A DNA stretch of 64,000 bases from Apiotrichum sp. Y4204 (taxonomy: Eukaryota > Basidiomycota > Tremellomycetes > Trichosporonales > Trichosporonaceae): assembly GCA_025531455.1 (NCBI GenBank), contig JAMYHL010000091.1, forward strand, positions 1-64,000, written 5' to 3'. The notes beneath the pieces are model-generated. The model was not told where the DNA came from and made no database searches. It saw only the letters and a program-made list of their open reading frames with translations. This document shows positions 11,237 to 22,185 of this stretch, one piece after another. Position 1 is the first letter of the stretch. Each line of letters starts with the position of its first letter. Position numbers and translations under genes: made by a program.

Positions 11237-12061
11237 GGTCTGGCGTGTACCTAGGACCTCGGATGTCCCTCGGATGCCGGAACGCAAGATGTGGTAGCGC
11301 GTTTCAGCGGTATCCATCATGTGGCAGCACCGATGGGCGACACCGCATGAACATGGGTAAGGACAAGAGACGCGTGATCCTCAATCTTCCATCTTTGATC
11401 CACAATCGGTGATCTCTTGATGCTCAACGGCCCTGATCCACGACTAGCGACAGAGGCAACATAAGCATTCACTCGCTTTTGGTGGTGGGGTCGAGGCAAT
11501 TTTCGGCACCACGGTAAAGCCGTGGTGACATGAAACCCCGCCGAGGACGGGCGAGACCGCAGCTAAGAATGTTGGGACGAAGTGCAAGTCAATAATACCT
11601 GCGGGATGCGGTTTCGAGGGCAGACTGAGTGTTTGATGTCCTCGTCGCTCCGTTCCTTACTATGAATCAAAGTTTGTGGGTTCCTCTACTTGTTTCGGTC
11701 TGGGGGCACCGCCACCCTCGCATTGCTGGTTATGTGGACTGTTCAGAATGGTGTGTAGATAGGTACGCTGAGCTATTCGCAACTTACAGTCAGTACGGTC
11801 TGAAACACCTCACACACAAAAAACTCAACCGTGACATGCACAGGATGTCGCAAATAGATGTGATACCACCTGACACAGGGTCAAGAGTGTCGCAAGAAGT
11901 ATGAAGAGCATGTTCAAGAGTGGGGGTGAGATATCTTACGGTAGACGACGGTATGTCTATACGTCAGTAGAATCCGACCGACACGGATACAGTCTGGCAT
12001 CGAAGGGGACTGCTGTGCGAACTCGACAGTGTCCCCTATGAGCGGTCCCGCTCCTCGTCAG

Positions 12062-12065
12062 CAAA
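12062..12065 (-). terminator. Pol III T-run after tRNA-Asp
   Basis: TTTT on the minus strand, 22 nt past the discriminator base at 12088. It is the first T-run of four downstream and a plausible RNA polymerase III stop. Confidence 0.5.
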
Positions 12066-12087
12066 AGGGTATCGCCATTCGGCGCTG

Positions 12088-12176
12088 CTCTCAATCGGAG
12101 AATTGAACTCCGGTCTCCCGCGTTCACGCTGTTCGGCGATGACAAGCGAGCATACTAGCCACTATACGAATTGAGA
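12088..12176 (-). tRNA. tRNA-Asp (anticodon GTC) with a 17-nt intron
   Basis: The acceptor stem TCTCAAT (12176-12170) pairs with ATTGAGA (12095-12089), with G as discriminator. The D-arm contains AGTGGCTAGT (A-box like). The anticodon stem CTCGC pairs with GCGGG, and the loop is TTGTCAC once an intron (TCGCCGAACAGCGTGAA) is removed one base 3' of the anticodon, the canonical tRNA intron site. The T-arm is CGGAG-TTCAATT-CTCCG. The spliced length is 72 nt, as expected for tRNA-Asp. Splicing would need the tRNA endonuclease. Confidence 0.92.
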
Positions 12177-12392
12177 TTCCTGAACGAGTCGCGGCGGCGC
12201 GGGGTTAGGATACATGCACACCGTGCACGTTTCTGCGTTCTCCGAGTTACGTCAGAACGGTGGAGCAGGACAGTGGAGTCAGTTGGGAGATGGACATTGC
12301 GGGTCCAAAGCCACAGCCGGGTGGTGAGCAGTTTGTAAATACTCTCCCTGTAAAGCCTCTCGTTTGTGTCAAGAAAATGCAGTAGATCACAA

Positions 12393-14663
12393 CTACCTGT
12401 CAGCGAGCGCACGATCCAAGCGACCGAGGGCGGTCTGGCGTCAGCAGAATTCAACACAGAACAAATCCCCAGGTGTCACGCACCTCGAGCATCTTGCGGT
12501 CCACGCTGAACGTGACGCGGAGCCAGCCGGGCTCGGCGGCATGGTACGACTGGCCAATGCCGATGAAGACGCCGTGCGCGGCGCAGTGGCGCCCAAACTC
12601 GAGCTCGTCCTCGAATGTCTTGAGGCCCAGGGCGCGCGTGCCGTCCACCATCATAAAGTGGCCACTGCGGTTAGGAAAACGAGCTTAGTAAACTGTTCGC
12701 CGCGGGGTTGTTGGACTCACGCATTGCACGGGAAAGGCGTCATGCCGCGCTTCTTGAACCACTCGGCGACAAACTGGGATGCCTCGGCCAGACGCTGGCG
12801 GTTCAGCGCCATCATCTCCTTGAACTTTGGCTTGTTGTTCAGGAGCGCCGAGATTAGGACGTCTGCGGGGGAGGAGACTGGCGTTAGTGGTCTGATGGAT
12901 GCAGGGACGCACCCTTGTAGAGGAATCCGGTGTGGTACAGCGCGCGGAGCATGAGGTTGTTGTGCTGCGAGATGATCGCGCCGACTCGGAAACCGTTGAC
13001 GCCAAAGCTGCGGTTAGTAGAAGCTACACTCTGCGCCGCACTCTTTGCTGAAGCTGTAGACGACTGATGTCAGCGACGGACACACTCAGCACGCACTGTG
13101 CAGCCGGCTCTTGTTGAACGGCCGTCCCATCTCCTTTTCAAAATCGATGGAGAGCATGGACATGAACGGCGGGAGGTCGGGGTAGTCTGCGGTCAGTATA
13201 CGGAGGAAGCCTTCAGATGGCACCGCCTCACCTGGGTTCTTGTACACGCTCAGGGCGTAGAGCTCATCCGAAATGAGGTGCAGGTCGTGCTTCTCAGCAA
13301 AGGCTGCGTACGCGACAAGCGTCTCCTTGTCGTATGTCCGTCCGAACGGGTTCTGCGGGGAGCAGAGGAGCTGTGTGTGAGTTGGCGACAGTGGAGTTTC
13401 AAGGAGGGTCCAAGATTTGGCATGGACGGGAAATCATACACCATAATGCGCGTTCCGCATTCCGACGCGTCTCGGCACATCGCGTTGAATCTCCTAAACG
13501 CGAAAGGCGTGCGCGTAACCACACCAAACCTCAATCGTCCCATACCCCGCCTCGCATGCCTTCCGCCCTCCCTGCACTCACCACAGCACCAACGCGCACT
13601 CCGCGCTGTGTACACTCCGCGAGGCTCTTCTCAAAGTACTCCAGCGAGGAGGGGGAGAACGCTTCGGCGGCGGGGATGCGCACGTGCTCGACGTGGGCGT
13701 ACGACCGCGAGACCATGTTGACGTCGAAGCCGTTGTAGCTTATGTCAGCGGAGGGCGGAAGAAATGCTCGGTGGGATGAGACTAGAGGTGGAAGAGACGC
13801 CTGTCATCTCCAGCCAGTAGCTCTCCTACACTTACTGGGGCGCCGCGATGAGGATGCCCTCCTCGGGGTTCAGGATGCCGCACACGAGGTGGTCGAGTAC
13901 GCTCGTCGCGCCTGGTCCGGTGATGATCTGGTCTGGAAGCACAGGTTCAATCGGGGCAAAGTTTCTGCCGTCAGCGAAGTCCAGAGCGGGAGCGGGCTAA
14001 GGTATTGAGAACAGCTGGCGAGTGCTTCCTCCCGAGACAGAGCAAGCTCCCATCTCGGGCAATAGCGCGTCCGCATCCCCCCAATCAATCAACTTGGCCG
14101 CCTGGCCCCCTTTCATAGCTCGATGCTCTCTCTGCACCCACTCATTCCACATATCCGCAATAGCAGAGTGCAGTCTGCGGCTCCCGCTCGCCTGGTTGCC
14201 GTACGCGAGGTCGAGCGGCGTGAGGTTGTCCTTGAGGGCGCCGCCAAAGAACTCGAGATACTCATTGATAAGCAGCGAGTTCTCGGCAATCCCCCTTCGG
14301 CGTCAGCACATTTCATCTTGCGTACCAAGAAAAAAAAAAAAAACACACAGATTAATCTTGCCATCGGGGTTCGTGACGGGGTCGTACGCTGCCATCAACA
14401 CTGAACATCTCCTCGATATATACTGGATACGCACTCGTCCGCAGAATGGTGTCCAGTTTCTCGGATCCAATAAAGTTTTTGGCGGGGTTGAGCGCGCGGT
14501 GGCTCAGCCGCGGACCAGTGTATGCCGCTACGGCGTCGTCCCACTCGCCCTGCGTGACAATGTTGTCCATTACGCTCGCGGTGGGCGGGAGCGGCTCGGG
14601 GGTGGGTTCCGCCCGGGTTGGCGGGTCGAGGCGGAGGTCGGCGGTGCGCGATTCGAGCGACAT
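12393..14663 (-). CDS. Class I/II PLP aminotransferase, 1-aminocyclopropane-1-carboxylate synthase-like
   Basis: Fold-type I PLP enzyme, 472 residues, 12 exons. Model: complement(join(12393..12434,12484..12664,12721..12862,12913..13007,13042..13063,13097..13186,13232..13370,13582..13738,13836..13964,14142..14294,14349..14388,14435..14663)), with phases closing throughout. Motifs in order: INLGIAEN; GPGATSVLDHL; APHYNGF; NPFGR, whose Asn contacts the cofactor; SDELY, with the Asp and Tyr that hold pyridoxal; SFSKDFG, with the Schiff-base Lys, then NGFRVG; and GWLRVTFS, whose Arg binds the substrate carboxylate. The SFSKDFG lysine is encoded by a 22-nt micro-exon (13042-13063). Sequence style matches the ACC-synthase-like subgroup widespread in fungi. 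Whether it makes ACC, transaminates or cleaves Cys-type substrates cannot be read from sequence. Confidence 0.9.
14331..14343. repeat. Poly(A/T) tract inside aminotransferase intron 2
   Basis: A run of A on the plus strand, that is T on the transcribed strand just after the GTGTGT donor, within the intron 14295-14348. It probably serves as a U-rich intron element. Confidence 0.6.
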
Positions 14664-17600
14664 CTGGGACGGAGCGAGATGGACAACTGAAGTTGGGCAC
14701 GAGATGAAGATCTAGAGTAGATGTTGGAGATGGACAAGAAAGGTAAAGCAACCTGGGCATATGCCCCAGGTCGTATCTTCATAAGCACGCTGCTGATCCC
14801 CCGCAATCGTATCGACACATGACGTCGAGTCGAGTGTGCCTGGTGGGCAGCAGCGGTTTCAGGCGCACGCCGCCGCGCCGGAATTTAAGCGCCGCCACGA
14901 GGGTTGTACGTGGACTATGCGTGGTAACTCCGGCTAAATCGAGCTTCGAGCCAAGTCATTAGATTCCTCAAGTCTTGGCTGGTCTGCGGTTTTGGATCGG
15001 GAATGAAACGAGAAGTCGGGGTCACACGATTGCCTCGACCAGAACGCGTTTCCCAAGGTCGAAGAAGAGTCGCCGTGTGGACTTGTCGAGGGCGCCTCTC
15101 AGCTTGGGCTCGTCTGTTCCCAGCCAGTGGCTAGAAATCATTCCCAGTCACGTACGAACCGTAGCACCATTCTCGGGCTCAGACACAAGTAACGTTGGAC
15201 CAGCTGGGCGGGCGTTAGTTTGGATCAGTAAATGAGTAGCTGAATCCTGTCGACGAGGGACGGTGACCTCCAGAGTCGGACAGTATCCATCAGACTATAT
15301 TGTAACGCAACACAGAAAGTCACGTCAAAACAGACTCTGGCGCCGGTTAGTCATACACGGCCCAGGTCAATGGACGACGACCGCGACCCGGTCCTTGCAA
15401 TGCCTCGGTCCGCACTCATAATCCACCATCGCGTCCGGTCGACGGCCTGTCTGAATCAGGGCCCCGTCCGGCCTGACGCCCAACGCCGCGCACGGCGGCC
15501 GCGGCTGCCCGAGGATCCGCTCCGTTCGGGGATTCGGGGCAACCGGGACGATGAACGGGGCGATGTTGTCGTCCAAGTGGTCGATGTCGACGATGTCGTT
15601 GTCGATGTCCAGGGATGATGTAACGGATGTCCAACACCCTTAGACCGATTACGACATTTGGGTGGTGGAACGCGGAGATTATATGTTCTCCGTGTAGCGG
15701 AGATTGGGAAATGTCCGTGTTTTGGGCTGTCTCAAGGACTTCGTTTACGAGACCGGTACAATTTTAAGTCTCTTTTCTCCTGAGACACTATGCTGATCAT
15801 CTTCAGGGTCCCCAGGGGCGAGGGCGCACAGGTGCTATTTCTGGAATCTGGAACGTCGGCCGTCCAGAATCTTTTTTAGATACGCTGGATAGCCAGCTTT
15901 TGGGATCTCGGGAAGAGCTTGCTGCTAGCTGCTAGCTGCTAGCGAACACGGCTCGGAACGCATGATACATCTCGGCGCATAGATATTCCCAGAGCTCCCC
16001 CCTCCCCTTCTTCTTGCACGTGCGTTTCAGTAAACATGCGCAGCGCGCTCTCCACTCGCTTCCGGATGCATGCTGTGCGGGGCCGTGCCGCCGTGGCGCA
16101 ATGATCACCGTGGCGCGTGGCGGCAAGAGGGGTTGCGGTTGCGTTATTATCTACCTTTTGTGCACCGTGCGGAGGCGGATCAGCAGATCAGCACGATGGG
16201 CAGGACGGACAGGAGCCGCAGGAGGTGGTGCTGGCGCTGGGTCCCTTTGGCAGGCTAGTGATCCATTTATCGGGGGTCCTTTATGGTCCTTTGGCCATTG
16301 GCCTTTGTATCTCTCTTGTTCAAGCCGCATGCTGTGCTACACGCAACGCGCATACAGAATGGGCAAACTCTGCATCGATGGTGTGCGAAAAGCGGAATGG
16401 AATGGCGTTGATTGCTGCAATGCTCATATAATCTCTGAGCCCGATTACTAATTTCGCGTGCACCTCCAATCGATCTAATCGTGCCAAGACCCATGCTGCA
16501 TGCCAGGAGCAATCAGCAATTATCAGCACCGTTTGGACAATTACCAAGCGTCCACACGCTGGTCGCCTGGCGGCCTGGCGGTGCACCGCGTTGTGTAAAG
16601 CCCACGGTGCGCGTGCGGTGCACGATCGAGAGGATGATCCATTAATCCACTATCCGGCACATAGATCAGCCAGAGCTTGCAGAACCTACTGAGTTTGCAG
16701 CTATGCAGCTCGGATCCGCGCTGTGTTTTCTGCTGCGGCGCACGGCGATACACCGCCGAGATCGCCGAGAGGCGAGTGGGACACGGGACACTAGGGGAGG
16801 ATAAACCAGTGCGCGCCAGTGTCCATATGATGCATATCGCCCAGCATCCAACAGTGGAGCTAGCCGAGAATAGGGGAACCCAGAACGGAGATGGAGATGA
16901 TGACCACCTCTCACCACGGCGAGAGCGGTGCGAGGGCGTGCGAGGCACGGCCTCGAGCAGTAGGCCGACGTCGCCCAGTCCGCATCCGTGATCGGCTGTG
17001 GTCCTCTGGCGGGCGAATCACCTCGGTCGCGGGGCCGAACACGAACGCGCACGAGGGGCCGGGGTCGCGAGGGTACGAGGGTCAGTAAACGTAGCGCGCG
17101 GCTTCGGGGGTCTGGGCCGTCCGTGGCTGGGCTGAGCGGTGCAGTAGCGCAGTAGTGGGATGCCAACTGTATTTATTTTCTCGGAGATGCTGCTCCTGTC
17201 CTGTCTCTCTCTCGGACAGAGTGACCCCGGGCCTGTGGGATAATTTAGGTTTTCCCTCCCACCCTCACATCCTCTCCTCGTCCTCCTCTCCCTGTACCCT
17301 GAGCCAACGCTGGAAATGATGAGTGTGGTATTTATAACCCTTCCTTTGGCTGCCAAGGCATGGGAGGAGAGGAATTAGAGAGCTACACAGAGATTATTTT
17401 CTGAATGATGCTTTGCTGCGCGTCATCTCCTGTTGTGGGTGGCGATGGAATGACATTCCTACGCAACACGGCCGACACAAACTCATCTGGATGCAAGTCC
17501 GCTGTCCGCTGTCCGCTTGTCTCCTGTCTGCTAGGATCTGCCGATACACTCCACTTGTTGCAGGCTCGAGGCCCTCGAGGACTGAAGCAGAATGCGAAGA

Positions 17601-19026
17601 GCTACAGAGTGAGCGGATCCTGCGACGCGGTATGTAACAAAACCGGCGAGCCCACAGCAATCCTCCCCCCCTCTTTTCTGTTCTTCGCGTTTGTTGCCTA
17701 TCGTCTATTCGAGAGCCATCATCACTGCAGTGTAGCAGTCTAGCTGTATCCACACACAGATCACCTCGCAAGCCCCAATCCGACAATCGTCTCGACAATC
17801 ACACCCCTACACGTCTCCAACTCTACTTCATCATCTCTCGCGCGCAGCTACAGCAAGCACCAGCGAACCTTCATCGTCGTCACTCGTCCTCGACCTCCGT
17901 TCACTGTCCAGTTTGCTTCTGACGCGTCATTTCTCATTGGCATTCCATTGTCGTTCCACTCCACCCACCGAGAACCCCCACCCACACACTCTCTCGTGGA
18001 CCCACCCCGCCCTCGCTCTCACATCCCCCCCTTGCTGGATTCGTCTCCCACATCACAACGCCTGGAACAAAGAGTATCTATTACTCCTTCACTTGCCATC
18101 TCCCATTGTCCACTTGGGTCTCTTTCCAGCAACTCGCCTTTCTCAGACATCACCAGCTGCGCCTCACACAGCCAGCTGATTGCACGGACCAGCGTCGAGA
18201 GTCTCACCCACTGGCGCCACATCCCATATCCATCCACGTTCGTTGGGCAACTCGGCGCACTTGCGAGCCAGCCCTCTCGACCGTCGAGGACTGTTATTAC
18301 CCATCACCGCCTGCCTTCCCAACACGCCCACTGCTACATTCGCTTGCGGTTTTGGCACCCGCCGGTTCCGACATCACGGCTAGTGTCTTGCAGTAGCTCA
18401 CGGCAACCCACACCGCTATCCACGCCGCTCGACGCCACAAAGCTATCACTGCTCCTCGCCGGTCAGGTAACCCTTGGCCGGAAAGACAAAGGATTAGCAT
18501 CGCAACAGCGCTAGCGTCGGGAAAGCTTCTCAACCTTGGTAGAAAGGGCAGACTAGTGGCAGTGACTCCATCCCACATCCATTTTCTTGCTTCTCCCCAT
18601 CACCGATCCATTTGCACACATAAGACAACTACCGCGTACACATACTTGCCCGTCCTCACCCCGACTTGATCTTCACACACAAACCCCATACACACGTTTG
18701 CACAGGACAGAGTCTGCTTGCGACACCACCTCCCTGCTCAACAAGCTCGGCTCGCCCCTCGCAGTGCTCGGTTAGTAGCTCCGACTCGCTCTGGAATTCT
18801 CCAAGCCACTGCACCGCATCAACACTTCAATTATAGCAGCGCCAGATCTGTTTTTCGGGACATCCAAACCGCGGCCCCGGAAACGAATCGTTATTTCTGG
18901 CCTCGTTGCTCGCTTTCCCGCACAGCCAGCGCCCAGCGCCCAGCACCCAGGAAAACACCCTCATCGTTTGCGCGTTCTCGATTTCCGCAGCCAGCGCCAC
19001 ACCTTGTGGCTCCCTTTTTCAGCGTT
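14664..19026. other. 4.4-kb divergent intergenic region
   Basis: Lies between the divergent aminotransferase and DUF2156 genes. I see no acceptable exon; the longer frames (for example 16666-17166 minus) look like GC-driven noise. A (GCTGCTA) repeat sits at 15921-15943 and a small hairpin (CGGAGA...TCTCCG) near 15670-15690. From about 17750 the plus strand becomes strongly C/T-rich with several short ATG frames, consistent with a long promoter and leader for the 19027 gene. A TATTTATAACC element lies at about 17330. Confidence 0.4.
15921..15943. repeat. Heptamer tandem repeat (GCTGCTA)x3
   Basis: Three exact GCTGCTA units plus GC, in non-coding DNA. Confidence 0.85.
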
Positions 19027-21192
19027 ATGCAAGCACACACACACATCCCACCCCACCTGGCGCACCTCCGCGCAGATATCCAGGCCCGCAACAAGCATCC
19101 CCGAGCACATGCACGTGCATTTAGCCCCCGCTATGACGACCAGGAGCTCCTACGTCCGGGCGACCGTGTAGAGATTTTCGACGACGACGACGACTCTTCA
19201 TCCGACGAAGGGGAAAAGCATGTCGAGCTGACACGGGGGAAGAAGGCATCCAGGGCGGCTGCGGTTCCTATCATCACCACCACCACCACCCCCAAGACCA
19301 AGAGTAAATCGAGCGAACCTGCGCCGGCGGCCGAGCCGGATCCCGCAGTGGAGGCTGCGGCTGCGGCCAAGGCAGCATTGAAAGAGGCGAAGAAGAATGC
19401 ACGCAAGGAGCGCAAGAAACAGGCCAAGAGCGATAATGGGAGTGCCACCTCTACGCGGGCTGCCACTCCGGGCCTCCCATCGCCGGGACCGACGCCAGCA
19501 CTCGAGTCATCAGGCGCAGAGCTGGATCTGCCGAGACTGGCGGCTATGAACCTCTCAGCCGACACGGTCGCCTCCACCACACTTTTGACCCCCTCGCTTC
19601 GCCCCACCGCCTCTATCCCTTCGTTGCCATCGTACAGGTCCTTAAGTCCTACAGCTTCCTCTGCATATCCATCGCCTTCCCTCGACGACCCTGTCGCCAG
19701 GGCTCGTGCGGCGGTGAAGAATGCAAAGAAGGCGGCAATGGGGAAACAGCCTGCTCCTCAGCAGCACAATGAGCACAGCTCCCAGCCTCAGCCCTGGGAG
19801 ACAGCACTCGACGAGCTCGCCCATGTCCCGAGCGATCACCGCGCCGCGCGGGCGTCTCGCACCGCAATCAAGGAATTCACCGTCCCGATGGACCGCCAAC
19901 TTCTCGTCGACTTTGACGCGACAGTTCCAACACAGGACTATGATCTCTCGCACAATGTCGCGTCCGCGATCGTGGAAGAACTCGTGGCCAAGTTTGGCCG
20001 CTGGAGCATTACCTTCTCTGATCCATCGTACCGCATCTTTCTCACGACGGACAAGAACGCCGCAATCTCGTTCAAGGTGTGCAAAGGGCTGACGAGCCGT
20101 GTTGCCGTCGTCTTTGGCGACCCGATCTGCCACCCGAGCATCCTCCAGGACGTAATCATCCAGTTTCGCGCATACTGCCGAGCACGCATGTGGCGTACGG
20201 CATTCGTCGGCGTGACGCGCGCCGTCGCCCTGGTCGCGGACGCAAAACGCTGGATGAGCGTGCAGTTTGCTGTTGAGCAGGTCGCGAATCCGATGAACAA
20301 CGACCTTCTGGATGGTACCCGCGGCAAGCGCATGCGGGTGGCTGTCAAGAAGCTTGTCAAGGACCGGGTGCTGCGGATGTACAACCCCGCCGACGGGGTC
20401 GACTACGCCCTCGAAGACGCGCTCCAGTCGGTATACGACGATTCGTACGCTGCCAAGGAGGCTGAGCGCGGGGAGACCACCGCATACTCCACAAAGCTGG
20501 CGCTGTTTGATCTCGCCCGCGTGATGACCTACTTCTACACCGTGGACGCTCACGGCCAACCGAACGGTTTCGCCGCCCTCATGAATGTCGGTGAAGGGCG
20601 ATACCTCCTCGACCCGGTTGTCTCTCTCCCCGACGCGCCCCGTGACACCTCCGACTTCCTCACCTACTCGGCCATGGGCTGGCTGCGGCGCCGCGGCGTG
20701 CGGCACATGAGCTTCGGGCTCGAGCCACTCCGCGAGCTTTCCGACGTGCGCGGCCTAAACCAGCGTTGGCACGAGACGACGGCGTTGATCAACGCGGCGT
20801 CGTACGACGCCTTCGGGTTCCCCGGGAAGAAGACGCTGCACGACAAGTTCTACCCCGACCCGGCTCGCCAGCAGAAGCTCTTCCTCATCCTTGGATCACG
20901 TAACAGCCTCACCCAGCTGGACACCGCGATGGCGATCACGAACGCGACTCACCTCAGCGCAACGCCGGTCCTCCGCCGCCTCAAGCAGATGGTGCGCGCA
21001 CGCGAGGCCGGCGCCGCCATCGAGGGCATGCTGGGCAAGCTGGTCGGCAAGGGCCGTCTCCCCCGCGGTCACAAGTCTGCCGCCGACGATGACGGGAATG
21101 CACCTGGTCATTCCTCGGCGCCAGCGTCCGTAAACTACTCCCCCGATTCCGGATCTGCCGCACCTCTCCGCAGCGGATACGCGTCGGAATAA
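19027..21192 (+). CDS. Free-standing DUF2156 (LPG_synthase_C) aminoacyl-tRNA-dependent lipid aminoacyltransferase-like protein
   Basis: Single-exon gene; the chosen ATG at 19027 gives 721 residues. The frame stays open to 18718, but that part reads like leader. The N-terminal third is disordered: a poly-Asp/Ser stretch (FDDDDDSSSDEGE), poly-Thr, Ala/Lys-rich segments. The C-terminal half, from about residue 295, is a DUF2156/GNAT-type domain: WSITFSDPSYRIFL, VAVVFGDPICHP, then LARVMTYFYTVDA, GRYLLDPVVSLPDAP, DFLTYSAMGWLRRRGV and FGLEPL, with a closing YDAFGFPGKKTLHDKFYPDP. In bacteria this domain transfers Lys/Ala from tRNA to phosphatidylglycerol. In fungi DUF2156 proteins make ergosteryl-aspartate (ErdS, fused to AspRS) or ergosteryl-glycine (ErgS, free-standing). 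This protein has no AspRS domain and no membrane segments, so it is closer in layout to ErgS. Substrate unproven. Confidence 0.78.
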   Translation: MQAHTHIPPHLAHLRADIQARNKHPRAHARAFSPRYDDQELLRPGDRVEIFDDDDDSSSDEGEKHVELTRGKKASRAAAVPIITTTTTPKTKSKSSEPAPAAEPDPAVEAAAAAKAALKEAKKNARKERKKQAKSDNGSATSTRAATPGLPSPGPTPALESSGAELDLPRLAAMNLSADTVASTTLLTPSLRPTASIPSLPSYRSLSPTASSAYPSPSLDDPVARARAAVKNAKKAAMGKQPAPQQHNEHSSQPQPWETALDELAHVPSDHRAARASRTAIKEFTVPMDRQLLVDFDATVPTQDYDLSHNVASAIVEELVAKFGRWSITFSDPSYRIFLTTDKNAAISFKVCKGLTSRVAVVFGDPICHPSILQDVIIQFRAYCRARMWRTAFVGVTRAVALVADAKRWMSVQFAVEQVANPMNNDLLDGTRGKRMRVAVKKLVKDRVLRMYNPADGVDYALEDALQSVYDDSYAAKEAERGETTAYSTKLALFDLARVMTYFYTVDAHGQPNGFAALMNVGEGRYLLDPVVSLPDAPRDTSDFLTYSAMGWLRRRGVRHMSFGLEPLRELSDVRGLNQRWHETTALINAASYDAFGFPGKKTLHDKFYPDPARQQKLFLILGSRNSLTQLDTAMAITNATHLSATPVLRRLKQMVRAREAGAAIEGMLGKLVGKGRLPRGHKSAADDDGNAPGHSSAPASVNYSPDSGSAAPLRSGYASE

Positions 21193-22185
21193 CAACTCCA
21201 CTCGAACCCCACTTCACGCATTGCGCACTGTACCCACTGTTGTTAAAGTAGAAGACGCCTACATAATAGATTCGTAGCGCATGTATGTGCTAGACCGAGG
21301 TGGGGAGGCAGGTGGAGAGAAGACGAGAGTGGAGGTTTGAATCTCCCCACGGCTAACGAGCTGACTCTCACCCCTCTACCTGGTCCCCAATCAAACGAGC
21401 AACTGGCGATAAAGACCGAGACACCGCCGAGACCCGAACAGCTGCAGCCCCATGCTCATGACCTCACGCAGCGTCATGCCGAGCAAGAGCCTATCCCACA
21501 GCGCAACTCTAAAGTACTCGGCTTCACCGCGGGGACCCGGCCATGTCCGTGTGCAGCATGACGATAGTGTGGATGCAGGGTGAGGATGGAGGTACAGCAC
21601 TGTGGTGCAGGAGTATGACATCAGCCCTGGGCATGGAAAACCCAGGGTCCGCAGAATGGTCGCAACGCTTCGAAAAGATCTCTGCCGCCGGCATCCAGTG
21701 GTAAAAAAAGGGGGAGGATCAAGATCTGACAAATATGACTGTAAGTACATAATCTGACGTCGCGAGTCCCCTCCCCGCTCCCCCCTTCCCCCTCCCCCCT
21801 CCCCTCGAGGCCGGGACAGAATTACAGAAACCGAGACGCGAGCCACATGCCACATGTGGTGCCACGCTGCCGTGGGAACGCACACGTGCCTATTACCTGA
21901 TCGCGCTGATCGCCGAACATGTGGGGCGCCGAGATGTCTCGCGCCGAAATACCGCAGCCGGACCTACGGCGCTGGGACCCCCGCGGTGGGGAGAGTTCAG
22001 AGTTGAGGTGGGCAGCGGGAGTTGTCTAGGTGACGCCGTCCGGTGGTGAGACGGGTGAGACCGGTGTGCTGTACAGTGTACCACAGAGAATCATACGGCT
22101 TGGGGTGTGGGGCTCCCTCGACCAAGTATATAAACCGCACTGTGCAGCTCCCCACACCCCCAACAAAGCACGATTCAAGTGCACC
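21193..22185. other. Intergenic between DUF2156 and M20 peptidase genes
   Basis: Tandem gene spacing of about 1 kb with a G-rich/C-rich patch near 21775-21810 and a TATA box at 22127. No exon seen. Confidence 0.5.
22127..22134 (+). promoter_or_regulatory. TATA box (TATATAAA) of the M20 peptidase gene
   Basis: Perfect TATATAAA 52 nt before the ATG at 22186, implying a short leader of roughly 20-30 nt. The strongest TATA in the window, suggesting a regulated gene. Confidence 0.7.

Larger units (their letters stand above)
10965..12087. other. Intergenic: CAP gene promoter and tRNA 3' flank
   Basis: Contains an octamer tandem repeat at 11205-11236 and, at the right end, the tRNA-Asp 3' flank with a T-run terminator. 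No exon I can support. Confidence 0.45.

Noticed and set aside
14389..14399. 11-nt intron (GTTGATGGCAG) in the aminotransferase gene
   Set aside because: Too short to splice; the 46-nt intron 14389-14434 gives a better protein join (ILRT to TYDPVTNPDGK).
16666..17166. 166-codon minus-strand frame
   Set aside because: Arg/Pro/Ser-biased with no motif, in an intergenic region with other equally long overlapping frames.
18718..19026. N-terminal extension of the DUF2156 frame
   Set aside because: Open but reads like CT-rich leader; the ATG at 19027 starts more protein-like sequence.
19642..20706. 354-codon minus-strand frame
   Set aside because: Exact antisense of the DUF2156 coding region; no independent motif.
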